A stretch of DNA of 64,000 nt from Phytophthora hibernalis. Lineage: Eukaryota > Oomycota > Peronosporomycetes > Peronosporales > Peronosporaceae. The DNA is taken from NCBI GenBank assembly GCA_012656075.1, contig JAAKBF010000030.1:1042056-1106055 (forward strand), given 5' to 3'. The position numbers and the translations under genes are program-made. Below, piece after piece: positions 43,240-54,303 of this stretch (within the stretch, counting starts at the first letter, position 1; each line of letters begins with the position of its first letter). Below the pieces are notes generated by a model. The model was not told the DNA's origin, made no database searches, and was given only the letters and a program-made list of their open reading frames with translations.

Positions 43240-44449
43240 ATGTCGTCTCCACCATCGGCGAACCGACGCAAGAGCAAAGCTGCGTGGTCCAAGGAGGACG
43301 ATATCCGTCTGTGCCGCGCCTTCGTGCTGGCCACACAGGACGGAGAAGGCACGGAGCACGTCAAGAACATGTGGACGCGGGTGCACACGCACTACGCGGC
43401 TCTAGTGGCGGACGAAGACCCGGAGCTGTTCCACGCGCTGGTGGCGCGCTGCAGACCCATTGGTCGTCATTTATCCGCCCAGAGTCGGCCTTCTTCATGT
43501 CGCTGCTAGTGAAGGTGCGTCTTGTGTCACTAGATCGATATCTACCATTTCAGTATTGACGGATTGTCGGACGCAGGTGGAGAAGGAAGAGCATGAAGGC
43601 TGGAAGGAGGAGGATTGTCTACTGGAGGCCACCAACCGCTTCGAAGCCATCCGACAGGCTGAGGAGGTGGAGGCTGTGCGCGCGTACGACGAGGCCAAGC
43701 AACAAGCCATGGTCGACGGGACGGAGCCGCCGTCCAAGCCCCGTCTCAAGGTCACGACATTCCGCTACACGCACTGCATCCCGGTCTTGCGCACCAGCAC
43801 CCGCTTCATGCGTGCAGCCACAACAGAGAGGAAGTCTAAAGTGGTGCGCTCCCCGGTTCAACGGCGACGTCGTCGACCGAAACTTGATGCTGATGAGACG
43901 GTGGACGTGTCGGCAGCTTCCGACGACAGTATGGGATCGCACGACGGAGCGTCACCGCAGCATGAGCCGTCGCCGAAGCGACTTAAGGCTAGCGAAGCGT
44001 CCTCTGGTTCGGGATCGCCGTCGGCATCGTCCTCCTCGAGCTTGCCGAGTGAGGGCTCTAGCGACGAAGGCGTCCCTGCACCCAAGGGGTTTGCTATCAC
44101 TGTGGCGAACCAAGCACCAGTAGTGGTGCCTCCCGTGACTCGGGAGATTAGTGTTCCACGCAGTGGCAACGGAGGTCACTCGGTCAAGACGCACACACTG
44201 CAAATGCAGCAAAAGGCCAACTACCGTCTCAAGCTGCTAACTGAGCTGCGTGGTATCGTGGAAACGATTTCACAGCTGATCAACCAGCTCACTAATGGCA
44301 CTGTGGTGCCCATGGGCATGGGGGTTGCAACCCGAATGGATCCGATGTTGGTGGAGGAGGTGCAACAGGACCTGCGCTTCTTCCGCGATCAGAAGCGTCG
44401 TCTCAAGCAGGAGCTGGAGGCGCTCGCCGCAGTTGAAGGTCAGAATTGA
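43240..44449 (+). CDS. SANT/NAM-associated-like nuclear protein, paralogue 1
   Basis: Begins with a Myb/SANT-like domain (AAWSKEDDIRLCRAFVLATQ; HVKNMWTRVHTHYAAL; LQTHWSSFIRPESAFFMSLL) and continues with the helical, charged region seen in NAM-associated proteins (KEEHEGWKEEDCLLEATNRF; VRAYDEAKQQAMVDG). A basic segment, a long Ser-rich disordered stretch and a C-terminal coiled coil (RLKLLTELRGIVETISQLI; DQKRRLKQELEALAAV) follow. A 62-bp intron lies at 43515-43576 (GTGCGT...GCAG). A -1 break near 43449 (VAR into LQTHWSS) sits in the first exon. The second copy at 44780-45919 has the same order of modules, so these are tandem duplicates. Proteins of this kind in plants and oomycetes are often related to Harbinger/PIF transposon companions; DNA binding is inferred. 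Confidence 0.72.
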
Positions 44450-44779
44450 GGAGAGTATGAAACAGTAAATGTAGTAGGTCGATCGAGACACCCATGACCC
44501 CATTGACGATGGCGGCATCCCTAAGTCAAGTAACAATGTTTTCTTTCCAGTCTATTGACACGTGGAAGCGTATAATACGACAACATGCCAAGTTGAACAT
44601 GTGCATGTGCGAAAAGTATCTGTGCGAAAAGTATCTGGTGGTCCTCTTCGTTCCAACGAAAAGTACATGTAAAGTTACTGAAACCTTGATATTTTGTATG
44701 GTTTTTCTAATCCCCGATTCTATTTACATGCGTCCAATTCTCCATTCTTCGTAAAGTAAGTGTTTCGAAGTAAGAAATA

Positions 44780-45919
44780 ATGCGTCGGGGTAAAGAGCGC
44801 TGGACGCACGCGGACGACAAGCGCCTGGGCCGCGCGTTGCTGGCCGTGTTCGCCAGTCACGGGGACGTCGTAGTGCTGAGCGACAACTGCGCGCTCTGGA
44901 AGCGCGTGCAGCAGCGCTACCAGGCGCTGGCGGCGGCCGAGCAGGCGATTCTGTCCGACGTGGCTCCAGCGCAACGCAGCGCGCGCTCGTTGCACACGCG
45001 CTGGTCGCGCGGCATCCGACCGGACATGGTGCTGTTCGCGTCGCTCGTGGACAAGGTCTGTGGACCAAGTTATGGCAATTTTAGTGCTAGAATAGACAGC
45101 TAACTGCGTACATTGTGCCATACCGGTAGCTGGAAAAGGACGGCAAGAAGCCCCCAAAGCCATCAAGCAGGCCGTGAAGATGTTCCGAGGCGAGCGCGGA
45201 GAGACCAACGCGGCGGCTGTGCGGCAGTTCGTGCAGGCGCGGCAGCAGACGCCCACCGAGTCGGACACGGACTCGGCGCGTCCCAAGCTCAAGTTCGAGT
45301 CGTTCCACTTCCGCCACTGCTACGACATCCTGCGCACGAACCCAGAGTTCATTGAGGCGCTGCTGGAGGGCACGGGGGCCAATGGGGAAAGCGGACAGCG
45401 CAAGCGACGACGCACAGGCGGCTCGGAGGACGAGTACAGCTCGTCGCCCTCGAGCGATGACTCGGAGGACGAGGTGCTGCTACAGGCGCCGCCGATTCGC
45501 CACAACCAGCTTGTCAAGGCCAATCCGCAGCAGGTACAGAGCTGGCAGAACCGCAACGGCGTTCGCAGTGCAAAGGGACAGCCGGACAGCATGATCGTCA
45601 CTATTGACGACGCCAACAACGACTTGGAGCTGCCGCGTCTCGAGTGCGACCGCGAAGTCGCGAACGAGTACGTTCGGCTGCGCACGAAGACGCTGCAGGA
45701 AGATCGGCACTTGAAGCTGCTGGGGAGCTCCGCGGGGTTGTCGCTACCATCTCGCAGCTCTCGCAGCAACTCGCGTGGAACGGAGTGGCGTCGGCCGCCT
45801 TGGCTGCACGCACGGGGTCGGTCTGCCCGGCGTTGGACGAAGACGTACTACGCGACATCGCCTTCTTCCGTAACGAAAAGAACCGATTGAAGACGGAGAT
45901 CACGGCCCTTGACGCGTGA
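44780..45919 (+). CDS. SANT/NAM-associated-like nuclear protein, paralogue 2
   Basis: Tandem partner of the gene at 43240-44449. SANT-like N-terminus: ERWTHADDKRLGRALLAVFA, WKRVQQRYQALAAAE and ARSLHTRWSRGIRPDMVLFA. A 74-bp intron at 45056-45129 (GTCTGT...GTAG) lies at the same place as in the paralogue, after VDK. Then come LEKDGKKP, AIKQAVKMFRGERGET, an acidic/Ser stretch and a C-terminal coiled coil (GVVATISQLSQQLAWNG; EDVLRDIAFFRNEKNRL) that aligns with the paralogue. Two frame breaks: the C run at 45151-45155 (-1) and the G run at 45722-45725 (-1). Both are supported by the paralogue, which reads smoothly across the second position (KLLTELRGIVETI versus KLLG-ELRGVVATI). About 370 residues. 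Confidence 0.72.
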
Positions 45920-46086
45920 TGCTACATGTACCTCGATACGAAGACTCGGATGGCGTGAGTAGGAACAGGGAAACAGAACAGGAGACTATAAGGCTATGTA
46001 GCGCCCATGGATGTGAATGCCTCTGAATCAATACTCCATCAAATCCTAGCGAAAAGCTCATAGACGTGCGTCACATTTCGTCGGTC

Positions 46087-46955
46087 ATGGCAGCTCGGAC
46101 GTTGGCGCTGCTGCCGCTGGCCGGTTTGGTCGCCTGGAGCGGCAACGCGAAGCTCACGCGCATGCGTCACCAAGTGCGTGGCGGCGAGGCACTCGAGTTC
46201 TTTCCCGGGTCCATGGACGACACCATCATGGAGACGCTCGAGACGGGCGACGTAGTCTTTTCCAGCGTAAGCTCTCGGCCATGCAGCCGTTGGCGGCGCT
46301 GCACACGTGGCTCACTCGTCTGCAGCTGCGACCGCGCTTCGACCACTGCGGGTGGGTCTACGTGGACCGGTTGGGTCGCAAGTTCATCGTGGAGGAGACG
46401 CTGGACCAGGTGCAGTGTCGGTCGTACAGTGCTCGGCTGCTGACGTCCGAGGCCACGGAGATCTCCGTGTTGACGCTGAAACTCGAGGTAGAAAGAGTCT
46501 TGTGCAGTGGTGGGGACGTTGGTTTGTTCTCATTGATGATGTTGTGGCAGCGGACCAAGGAGATGCAGGAGGCTGCTAACGCTTTCATCGCTGAGAACGT
46601 GGGGCGAACGAGTCGCATCTCGGTGCGTCATACTGTCTCGGCACTAATTAACCCGGAGGAAATGCGAAAGGCTGGTGTTGGTACAGCGCCTTCGTTCCCC
46701 TGTGCAGGTGCGTGAACTGGTAGCTGGTTGGGGTTTGATATTGAAACTGATTGAGTTTTGGTGGCAGCTCTCGTCGCTGAAGCGTATGAAGCTATGGGGC
46801 TCGTGAGCAAGGACCACCTAACAACCAGTCAGTCTGTGCTGTCGACCGCTACGATCACCCCACGCGACTTGGTGTCAAAAAGGATAAAACTGCAGGCTCC
46901 GGAGGGAGTGAAGACAGCAGCTTTTGGCCGCTTGCTCCCTATCAGACTCGAGTAG
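46087..46955 (+). CDS. Permuted papain-fold (NlpC/P60-type, YiiX-like) thiol enzyme
   Basis: About 245 residues with a hydrophobic start (MAARTLALLPLAGLVAWSG), probably a signal anchor. Landmarks of the circularly permuted papain fold are GDVVFSSRKL, the His in RPRFDHCGWVYVD and, near the C-terminus, the Cys in APSFPCAALVAEAYEAMG. In this permuted form His precedes Cys. The family includes thiol amidases and acyltransferases; the substrate is unknown. Two introns have clear signals: 46488-46550 (GTAGAA...GCAG, 63 bp) between LTLKLE and RTKEMQEA, and 46708-46767 (GTGCGT...GCAG, 60 bp) splitting the Cys motif between CA and ALVAEAY. One -1 break near 46265-46275 joins FSS to RKLSAMQPL. A signal-anchored thiol enzyme in an oomycete could act on lipids or peptides at a membrane, which is inference. 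Confidence 0.72.
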
Positions 46956-47070
46956 ATGCCTAGAAAACAACAAAGGCAACATCCTTACAAGAGGAGTTAT
47001 CCTTCCACTTGCTTAATCCATGAGAGAAATTCTAGCAAGCAGCTTCGAAGAGTTAACATACCTAGCTGCA

Positions 47071-48312
47071 TCACTCGATCGGAAGACACTTGGAGTGGAA
47101 AGCTTGTCCGTTCGCGTAGTCACGGAACGACGGAGGCACGTACGCCCACTCCTCGCTCTCCTTGACGAGCAGTTTTTTGCAGAAGGAGCAGGGAGTCTGG
47201 TAAATCTTGTCGAAGTAGCCAAGCCACGCGAAGAGGTGGTAAAAGCACGTCTCTGGGTGCTGCTTGCGAAAATGGTCTAGCGCCTTGCGGCCGTGCAGCG
47301 TGACAAGTCGGAAGAGGTTGTGCGAGGACTCGGACCACGCGCCGAGCGGGGCCTCCTCGTTGTACGGGAAGATGGACAGTCGCTGGATGTACTTGGTGAC
47401 CTGCAAGCCTGCGGCGCGCGCCTGTTCCTGCTCTTTAATGGCCTCGCGCGCCTCTGCGATGCGCAGCTTGAGCTCCTCCATCTCCAACTTCGTAGCCTCC
47501 TCGGCGGCCAGCTTGGCTTTGGACAGCATGTCGCCTTTCTTCTTCTTCACGAGCTGCTGCAGCTGCTTCTTGTGCTTGTTGCGTGTGCTACGTAGGCGGC
47601 CACCGGCGAACGCGGGCGACGTGGGCGTGGACGGAGTCATGGGGCTAGCGGCCACACCCGTCTCGCCGTTCGGGCCGCTCTCGGGAATGGGCGGACAGAA
47701 GGACAAATGCACCGTCACCTCCTTGTTCACCTCGCACTTGATGGACCTGATGACGCGTCGGCCGCCGCGCGTGGTCTCGGCGTGCTTGAAGAACTTGAGC
47801 TTGCGGTTCTTGGCCATCATGAAGTCCATCATCTCGTTGAGCGTGGCCGGCTGCTTCTCTCCGAAGGGGTCGAAGACGCGCCCACGTTTGTGCGACTTGG
47901 GCACGAAGAGGCTGCTGGGCGTGGGCGGGCAGCGGCCGTCGCCCAGCATCTCGAGTCTGGGGAAGGCGCCGCCCAGCTGCTCCAGGAACACGGCCTGCGC
48001 CTTGGCGCCCATGTACTGCACCTGGTTCTTCCAGTGATACTCGAGCAGCAGGTTGCGGTGCGTCTGGTTCACGCCCTCGATGGGCTTCGTCTTGCCGTCG
48101 AACTCGGGCACGAGCTTGCGCAGCAGCTTGAGGTTCGTCTGCACGCGCTCCAGCTTGTTCTTGATGGCCAGACGCAGCGCGTCGTCCGCGGCCTGGCCCG
48201 GCTCGAGCTTGGCCTGCGCCTCGCACAGCTCCAGGATGATGCTCTCGGCCGTGGAGCGCAGCACACCCACGCGCCCCAGCAGGATGTCGGCCAGGTAGAA
48301 CGGGTCGCTCAT
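47071..48312 (-). CDS. MED27: Mediator of RNA polymerase II transcription subunit 27
   Basis: Intact 413-residue frame. MED27 is a tail/head-junction subunit of Mediator. The N-terminal helical part (ILLGRVGVLRSTAESIILEL; IKNKLERVQTNLKLLRKLVP) and the C-terminal module (CFYHLFAWLGYFDKIYQTPC, CSFCKKLL, then PPSFRDYANGQAFHSKC) match the family. The latter contains the Cys-x2-Cys...His-x-x-x-Cys zinc-binding pattern. The middle has a lysine-rich coiled segment (KQLQQLVKKKKGDMLSKAKL) longer than in animal MED27. The gene is convergent with the papain-fold gene and lies next to the HDAC gene. No frame break. Confidence 0.88.
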   Translation of the reverse strand: MSDPFYLADILLGRVGVLRSTAESIILELCEAQAKLEPGQAADDALRLAIKNKLERVQTNLKLLRKLVPEFDGKTKPIEGVNQTHRNLLLEYHWKNQVQYMGAKAQAVFLEQLGGAFPRLEMLGDGRCPPTPSSLFVPKSHKRGRVFDPFGEKQPATLNEMMDFMMAKNRKLKFFKHAETTRGGRRVIRSIKCEVNKEVTVHLSFCPPIPESGPNGETGVAASPMTPSTPTSPAFAGGRLRSTRNKHKKQLQQLVKKKKGDMLSKAKLAAEEATKLEMEELKLRIAEAREAIKEQEQARAAGLQVTKYIQRLSIFPYNEEAPLGAWSESSHNLFRLVTLHGRKALDHFRKQHPETCFYHLFAWLGYFDKIYQTPCSFCKKLLVKESEEWAYVPPSFRDYANGQAFHSKCLPIE

Positions 48313-48462
48313 CCGTCAGGTATTTTACTTTCTACTTACGCACGAGGAAGCAAATTCACGAATGAAGGCGAATAGGTTTCGATAGGTGTGATTGGATGAA
48401 AGATACAGCAAAAATCGAATTTATGTCCAATCAAAATGCATATGATAGGAGCTGGAGGACAC

Positions 48463-51400
48463 TCAGCTCTCGTCCACCTCCATGGCTGTTGCATCCTTAT
48501 CTTCGTGTTCAGGAGGCTGCTCGCTCTCGTCTTCCATTGCCACGTCGCCGTCCTCCTCCTCACCAGTGTCGTCGTCCTCTGCATCGTCGTCGTCGTGCAT
48601 CTCGTGGGCAGCATCGCCGCCTTCGTCCTCGTTCTCCTCGTCATCAATGATGATCACGTCGCCGTCATTGAGGTTGGTGGCGAGCAGCTTCTCGAGCAGA
48701 CTTGGCGGCTCCTTCTTGACCTGCTCCGTCTGAATGGGAGTCGCCGTAGTCTTGTCAGCTCCCTCCTCTTCCTTCATTTCCACGTCGGCGATGACGACGT
48801 TGCTAGCCTTTCGCCGGGCTGACTCGTAGGCTGAAATGGCGGCCACATGCGCTGCCACAGACTTGGCCAATGAGTTGGTTTCCCGACGCACGTCGTAGCC
48901 ACCTTCCAGTACTGAGACCACGCGGCCATCACACACCTCGGCAGCCAGCTTGAGAACCTCCAACGTGGCCCACGCGTAGTCCTCCTCCACGTACCCGGCA
49001 GGCACGTTGGCGTTCCTGACAGCCGCCACACCACCCAAGATGTCGTCGCGGTGACCATCGAAGCCCGCCGAGATGAAGATGATGTCCGGTTGGAACGCCC
49101 TCATGGCCGGCAGCACCTTTAGTTCGAGAGCAGACCGGAAAGCTTGCGACCCGCTTCCTGCGCCCGTGTTCTCAAGCGCCACATTAACAAGGTTGCCAGT
49201 CTCACACGACTTGCCTGTACCAGGGAAGTATTTCCCTGCAGAGTACAGATGGATAGACGCAAAGAACGCATCCGGGTCGTCCTTCAGCAGCTCTTCAGTA
49301 CCATTTCCGTGGTGGATGTCCCAGTCGAGCACTGCCACCTTGCGAATCCACGGGTAAAGTCTCGCGTGAGTGGCACCGATCACTACGTTATTCAGCAAGC
49401 AGAAGCCAGACGAGGGGCATTCTCGGTCCGTCCATGGCGACCAACGTGGTGGCCAGGAGGACGCACTAAGCAAACGGCATTGTGGAACTCCTTCCGCACA
49501 ACCCGATCCACCGCAAGGCACACTGTACCCGCGGCAGCGCGAGCCACGTCCCACGATTTGCTGCTGACAAACGTGTCCAGCTCCACGCCATTCTGCTCAA
49601 GACTTGCCGCGCCAAAGGCACCAACAAGCGGTGGCCGTGCGTTCTTCTTCCTGCCATCGCGCTTAGGTGTATCCTCACGAATGCCAGAGTCGGACTCAAA
49701 CACCAAAGCGCGTGATGAAGGAGACGAGGCCGTGGGCGAAGAAGCAGACTGCGAACCAGCCTCAATTGATCGCTCCTTCATTTGGCGCAAATAGGTCGGC
49801 GAGTGAACCATCAAAAGAGTGGTCTCGGGTGGGCATAACTCTTCAGGGGACATCGCGAGTCGGTCGAGTTTGAGCGTTTCCTGGTGCTTCTTAACCAGCG
49901 TATTCAGGATATTCACCACCCGCTACACGAACAAACACGACAGGTCAGATATAAAACATCGGCGCAAACCTGGAAGCTAGTACTCACATCCATGCGCTCG
50001 GGACACTCCGGGTGATTCTTCGGCGTCTGGTGATTAATGAACACAGGGTGATACATCACCAATGTCGTCGGTTCAACAGGCGGAGGGACGGGGATAACTT
50101 GATCCTGCGTCAAGTCGATCATAACTCGTTTCAACTCATCCATAACGCTGTACGGCGAGTCAAACTCAGCATCCTCTTCGTCTGTTCCAGTCAGACGTTG
50201 CGCCTTGACGTGTTCGGTCTTGACACTAGGAGAGATGCTTGGTAGCTCGAGGTTTGTAGGTGTGAGGAACGTCACATTCAGCTCTTCGGGCCACTGAATG
50301 CGCTGCCATTGAGCCAAACACGACTCAACTGCTTCACGCAACTCTTGCTCCCGCCTGAATTTGCCAGCCACTTCCTGCGGTTCTGACTTGACAACAACTT
50401 CGCTACTGACTAGGAAAGCACCCGCTTTAGATGGTTCTACTTCAGGTGTATCCGTACTTATAGCCGTGGCGGTTTTCTTTTGCGTATTCACTTTAGCAGT
50501 CTCCTCTGTTGTCTTCTCCTGAGACTCCGGAGAACTTGTATTCGGCTCTGTTTCCTTCTCCACAGCCTGAGTATTCATGTCACCAGATTCCTGTGTCTTG
50601 TTCTCAACAGACTCCTCCTCCACCTTCATTTCTGCATCATCAGATATCTTCGTTTCTGATGCTTTTCCCGAATCCACTGGTTTTGCAACAGACGTACTAA
50701 CTCCAATCACGTTATTGAGTAATGCGCGTTGAATTGCTTGAACCATTTCGAGTGAAGAGCTCCGCTCTTTCCACAAGGCCTCCATCTCGCCCATGTAAAA
50801 GTACTGTAGGCTTGACGCAAGCCAGAGCTATCGCCCAAGTCGTCAAATTCATTATCTTCCTCAGTAGAAATCACTTCGTCGTCCTCAACAATCTCCACGA
50901 TCTCCCCGGATATAGTTGGAAGAGCATCTGTTGACTTCCCAATTACCTTTTCGATATTTTCACGCTTAATTGTTACGCTGTCGTCGTCCATCACCAAATC
51001 CGCAGCATCAACTGGACTAGCATGTCCCTCATTAGTAGTGATCTCCAATTTTGATGATTGAGTCAAACTTAGCAACGCATTTCGGTAGTACTCGAACTCT
51101 TGGGCAAAGTCCTCGAACCGGAGCGATAGTTTTTGAAACAGTTCAAAAGTGCTTCTTCGCACTTGTCGAGCAAGTCGCCGAGAATGGGGTTAAAGGAGTG
51201 CTGCATCAACTTTACCAGCTGAGCATCCTGGCTCACGCGCGCATGATTCTTCAGCGCGAATGCTGTTTTCGTATCAAGCTTGTTCATGGCTTCGCGATAC
51301 ACCACCGAAATCGAATTGAAACGGTCTTGCTCGATCTTCAAAATCTCCTGTAATGCGTGCTGTTGATTAGTCTCACGCTGAATTTGTTGTCGCACTTGGT

Positions 51401-54303
51401 TTTCCTCAACATGTAGCTGACGCAAGTGCTCCATCCACGCAGTCTTTCCATCGGTAGCTGCAGAAGATGAGCACACTTCCTCCTCTGAGACTTCAATTTC
51501 TGAAACTTCCTCTTCCGTAAGGAAGACGCCTTCAATAAATTCACCCATTTGCGTCTTATTTGAGATCTGGAGTAATCGCCAAACGTCTTCGGCTGCTTTA
51601 GGACTTTCCTTGGTTGGAGGCACTTGGACAGCCAGGCAAAATTGCCATTCAAAGTCTTCCTTGGGAGCAACCACTACTGTTGATGCGTCGTCCTCAACAA
51701 AATCTTCCATGATTACATCGTCGCTAGTCGTGACAGATGCGGATGCGTTCTCCTGAGATTTATCCGTGTTCACACCAGTTTTCTCTGTTTCTGCTTTCTT
51801 CTCAACCTTGTTATCATCGGTTTTCTCTGTTTCAGCTTTCTCCCCAGCCAAGCTCGCTTCTGCCTTTTCCTCGGTCTCTTCAGCACTCTCCTCAGACGTA
51901 GGCTTTGCATTGCCCTCTTCTGAAGTTCCCTTCTCAGCCTTGTCCTCCGGCTTACTCACTTCAGGTTGACTTTCCTCCACCTCAGTTTTATTTTCTTTGG
52001 CTGTGGTTTCAGACGGATCTGTCGAATCCTCTGTGACTGACGTTGCGGCCTCATCGTTCGGTGCGCCATCCGCTACTACCTGTGCTGCAGCGTCACCATC
52101 TACACCTACTTCATCGCCACCATTGTTTCCGTCCGCACTCGAATTCTCGTCAGCCTCCGCATCAGTGGCAGGTTCATCAGGTCCAGTGGATACAGTACTG
52201 GGTGTGCTTTCTTTTGCTGTTGTGTCTTCTGTAGTGCCCTCGGGGCGTTTTTGATCTTCTGCAGCAACCGCCTCCATCTTTACGTCTGCCGGTACATCAG
52301 ACACCTTATCTGGCTCGCTTGTGATGCCAGTCGGTTCTTCTTTCATCTCTTCGTCTGTTTCACCGGCTTGCTTTGATGTGTCCTCAGGCAGCTTCTTGTT
52401 CTGCGTGTCTGGGACTACTGACTTTGGCAGTAGCACTTTTCGCTTTACATATTTCGCATTTTTCAACAGGTCAGTTTTTCGCTCCTTGCGATCCCAGCTC
52501 TGTCGTAGCCGCGGTAAGAGTGCTATTTGAACTAGGAGCCGACGATGCATTTTCCAGATCACGCATAAAATGAGCCAGTTTTTGCTTTTCGTTGCTGCTT
52601 GACATTTGAAGGCGCGCACGATAATCGACGACAGCTTGCAGCTTGCTTTCGAAGCGTCCATCGACTACCGAGTTCGGATCTCTCACATCCACCTTAACCT
52701 TAAGGTGGGCGAGGTCGTTAATGGCACTGATCAACTTCAGATGCCGAGACGTAGACAGTAAATCGAGAATGGGTGTGCAGCGAGGTGGTGGCTGGAAAAG
52801 CGGGTCTACAGGTGCGTCGGCAGCGTAAATCTTTAACTCCTCGATCATCAGCGAAACTGCACTTCGGATCTCCTCCTTGCTCTGTCTCAGTTTCTGATCC
52901 CGCGTCGTGAATTCCTTTTAATTGTGGGTCCTGACCCGAAGATTTCTGTCTTCACCAAAGACGAAACGTTGGAGGCGTCACCTTCTTCTTTTTCCTCCTG
53001 GTCCTCGATTTTAACGGGCGTGGGATGCAGACCCCACTGCACTCTCTGCGAGGCTTCCACCATTTTCACCGATCGCTGGAGTTTTGACATCCACGAGTTG
53101 AGTTTCATAATCGACAAGTTGTACTTGGCGTTTTGAGCACTGCGGCTCGCATAACTCGATGCACCTGCCTGTCGCGCCATCTTCTGCTTCTCCTCCTCAA
53201 TTAGCTGCCGCAGGAACTCGCCCCGTTTCTCCGGGAAATTGAGCACAATCTCGTCAGGGCGAGAGCCACTGGAGCCAAGCGGACCTCCGAAGTACTTCAA
53301 CGCCGCCTTATCGTACGCCATAGCTGCATCCTTCGCAGTAGCAAATGTGCCCAAGTTGACAACCGTACCGTTCACATGAATTTGCGCGTGCGCATACACG
53401 CGGTGCACCTGCACGCCCAAATACTTTTTGGTCGGTATGTTCAAAGCCTTCGTCGACTCGCTGCTCTCCATCTTGCGACGTTTAGCTTCCAAGTGCGCAG
53501 CGGCCCCTTGCGCATCAGGCGAGTCCTGCGAGCGCTTGCCACGTCCACGACCTCGTCCGCGTCCCCTTCCTCTGCCTCGTCCCCGTCCCGCAGGCGGGTA
53601 CATGTCCGCAGACGCCAGTCGGCCAGGAATCAGCGAAGCGTTCGCGGCTATTGGCGGCACATGGTTCTGTGGACGCACACTGAAGGCGACCTCCGGGCGG
53701 ATGAAGCTGTCGTGCAGATGCGGGAAGTTGAGTTGCGCGCTCTTGCCGTAGTGCATGAGCGCGGCCTTATCGTAGGCGTGCGCGGCCTCGATCTCACTGC
53801 CAAAGGTGCCCAGCTGCAGGTACTTGGCGCCCTGCCAGAGTTTGGCCACGAAGGGCTTCTTCACTCCCTTCATGGACACTTTGGACACACCACGGTACTT
53901 GGACTCCTTCATGACGATAGTGGGCTTGGCTGGAGCAGCAGCTGGAGGAGATGCAGAAGCTGGGGCTGCTGGGGCTGCAGCGGGGCTTCCTTGCGGTGTT
54001 TGGCCAAGTTGGTGTCCGTGCACTTCTTGCAGTAGAAATCTCCCGCTGGGATCTCAGTGAGCGGTGGCACTAGGCAGTACGTGTGGTACTCTCCATCGCA
54101 GCCGTCACATAGTAGGATGGAGTCTCCGTTCTGGTCTGAACCGCACACGACGCACCCGTTGCTTTGAGCATGGGGACCTCCCACCTAAGGTACATGAAGA
54201 GAGTTAGCTACGAAGAGGGAGGGATGGGGATGCGAATACGTACGACTGGCGCCTTCTCGCGCTTGACCTTCTTGCTCTTGTCGCCTCCACCGCCGGCCGA
54301 CAT
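48463..54303 (-). CDS. PHD - AP2 - AP2 - class II histone deacetylase multidomain protein
   Basis: About 1,905 residues after splicing and frame repair. Order: basic start; PHD finger (about 30-76, CVVCGSDQNGD...CDGCDGEYHTYC...FYCKKC, complete Cys4-His-Cys3); AP2 domain (114-174, SKYRGVSKV...LGTFGSEIEAAHAYDKAA); RG repeat/AT-hook-like stretch; second AP2 (274-344); helical and very acidic middle; class II HDAC domain (about 1400-1790) with MYHPVFINHQ, NHPECPERM, RPPGHHVG, DWDIHHGNGT, SAGFDGHRDD and LEGGYD, so all catalytic residues are present; acidic tail. Introns at 54185-54243 and 49923-49987. Breaks: 53982-53985, 52916-52919, 51145-51148 and 49414-49417 (all -1 in homopolymers), near 50810 (-1) and near 52490 (+1 or -2). 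Only about 40 bp with no promoter space separate the AP2 and middle frames, which argues for one gene. Confidence 0.8.

Noticed and set aside
489..54303. Programmed ribosomal frameshifting as explanation of the breaks
   Set aside because: Too many unrelated genes, no slippery heptamers with downstream structures, and a uniform link to plain homopolymer runs.
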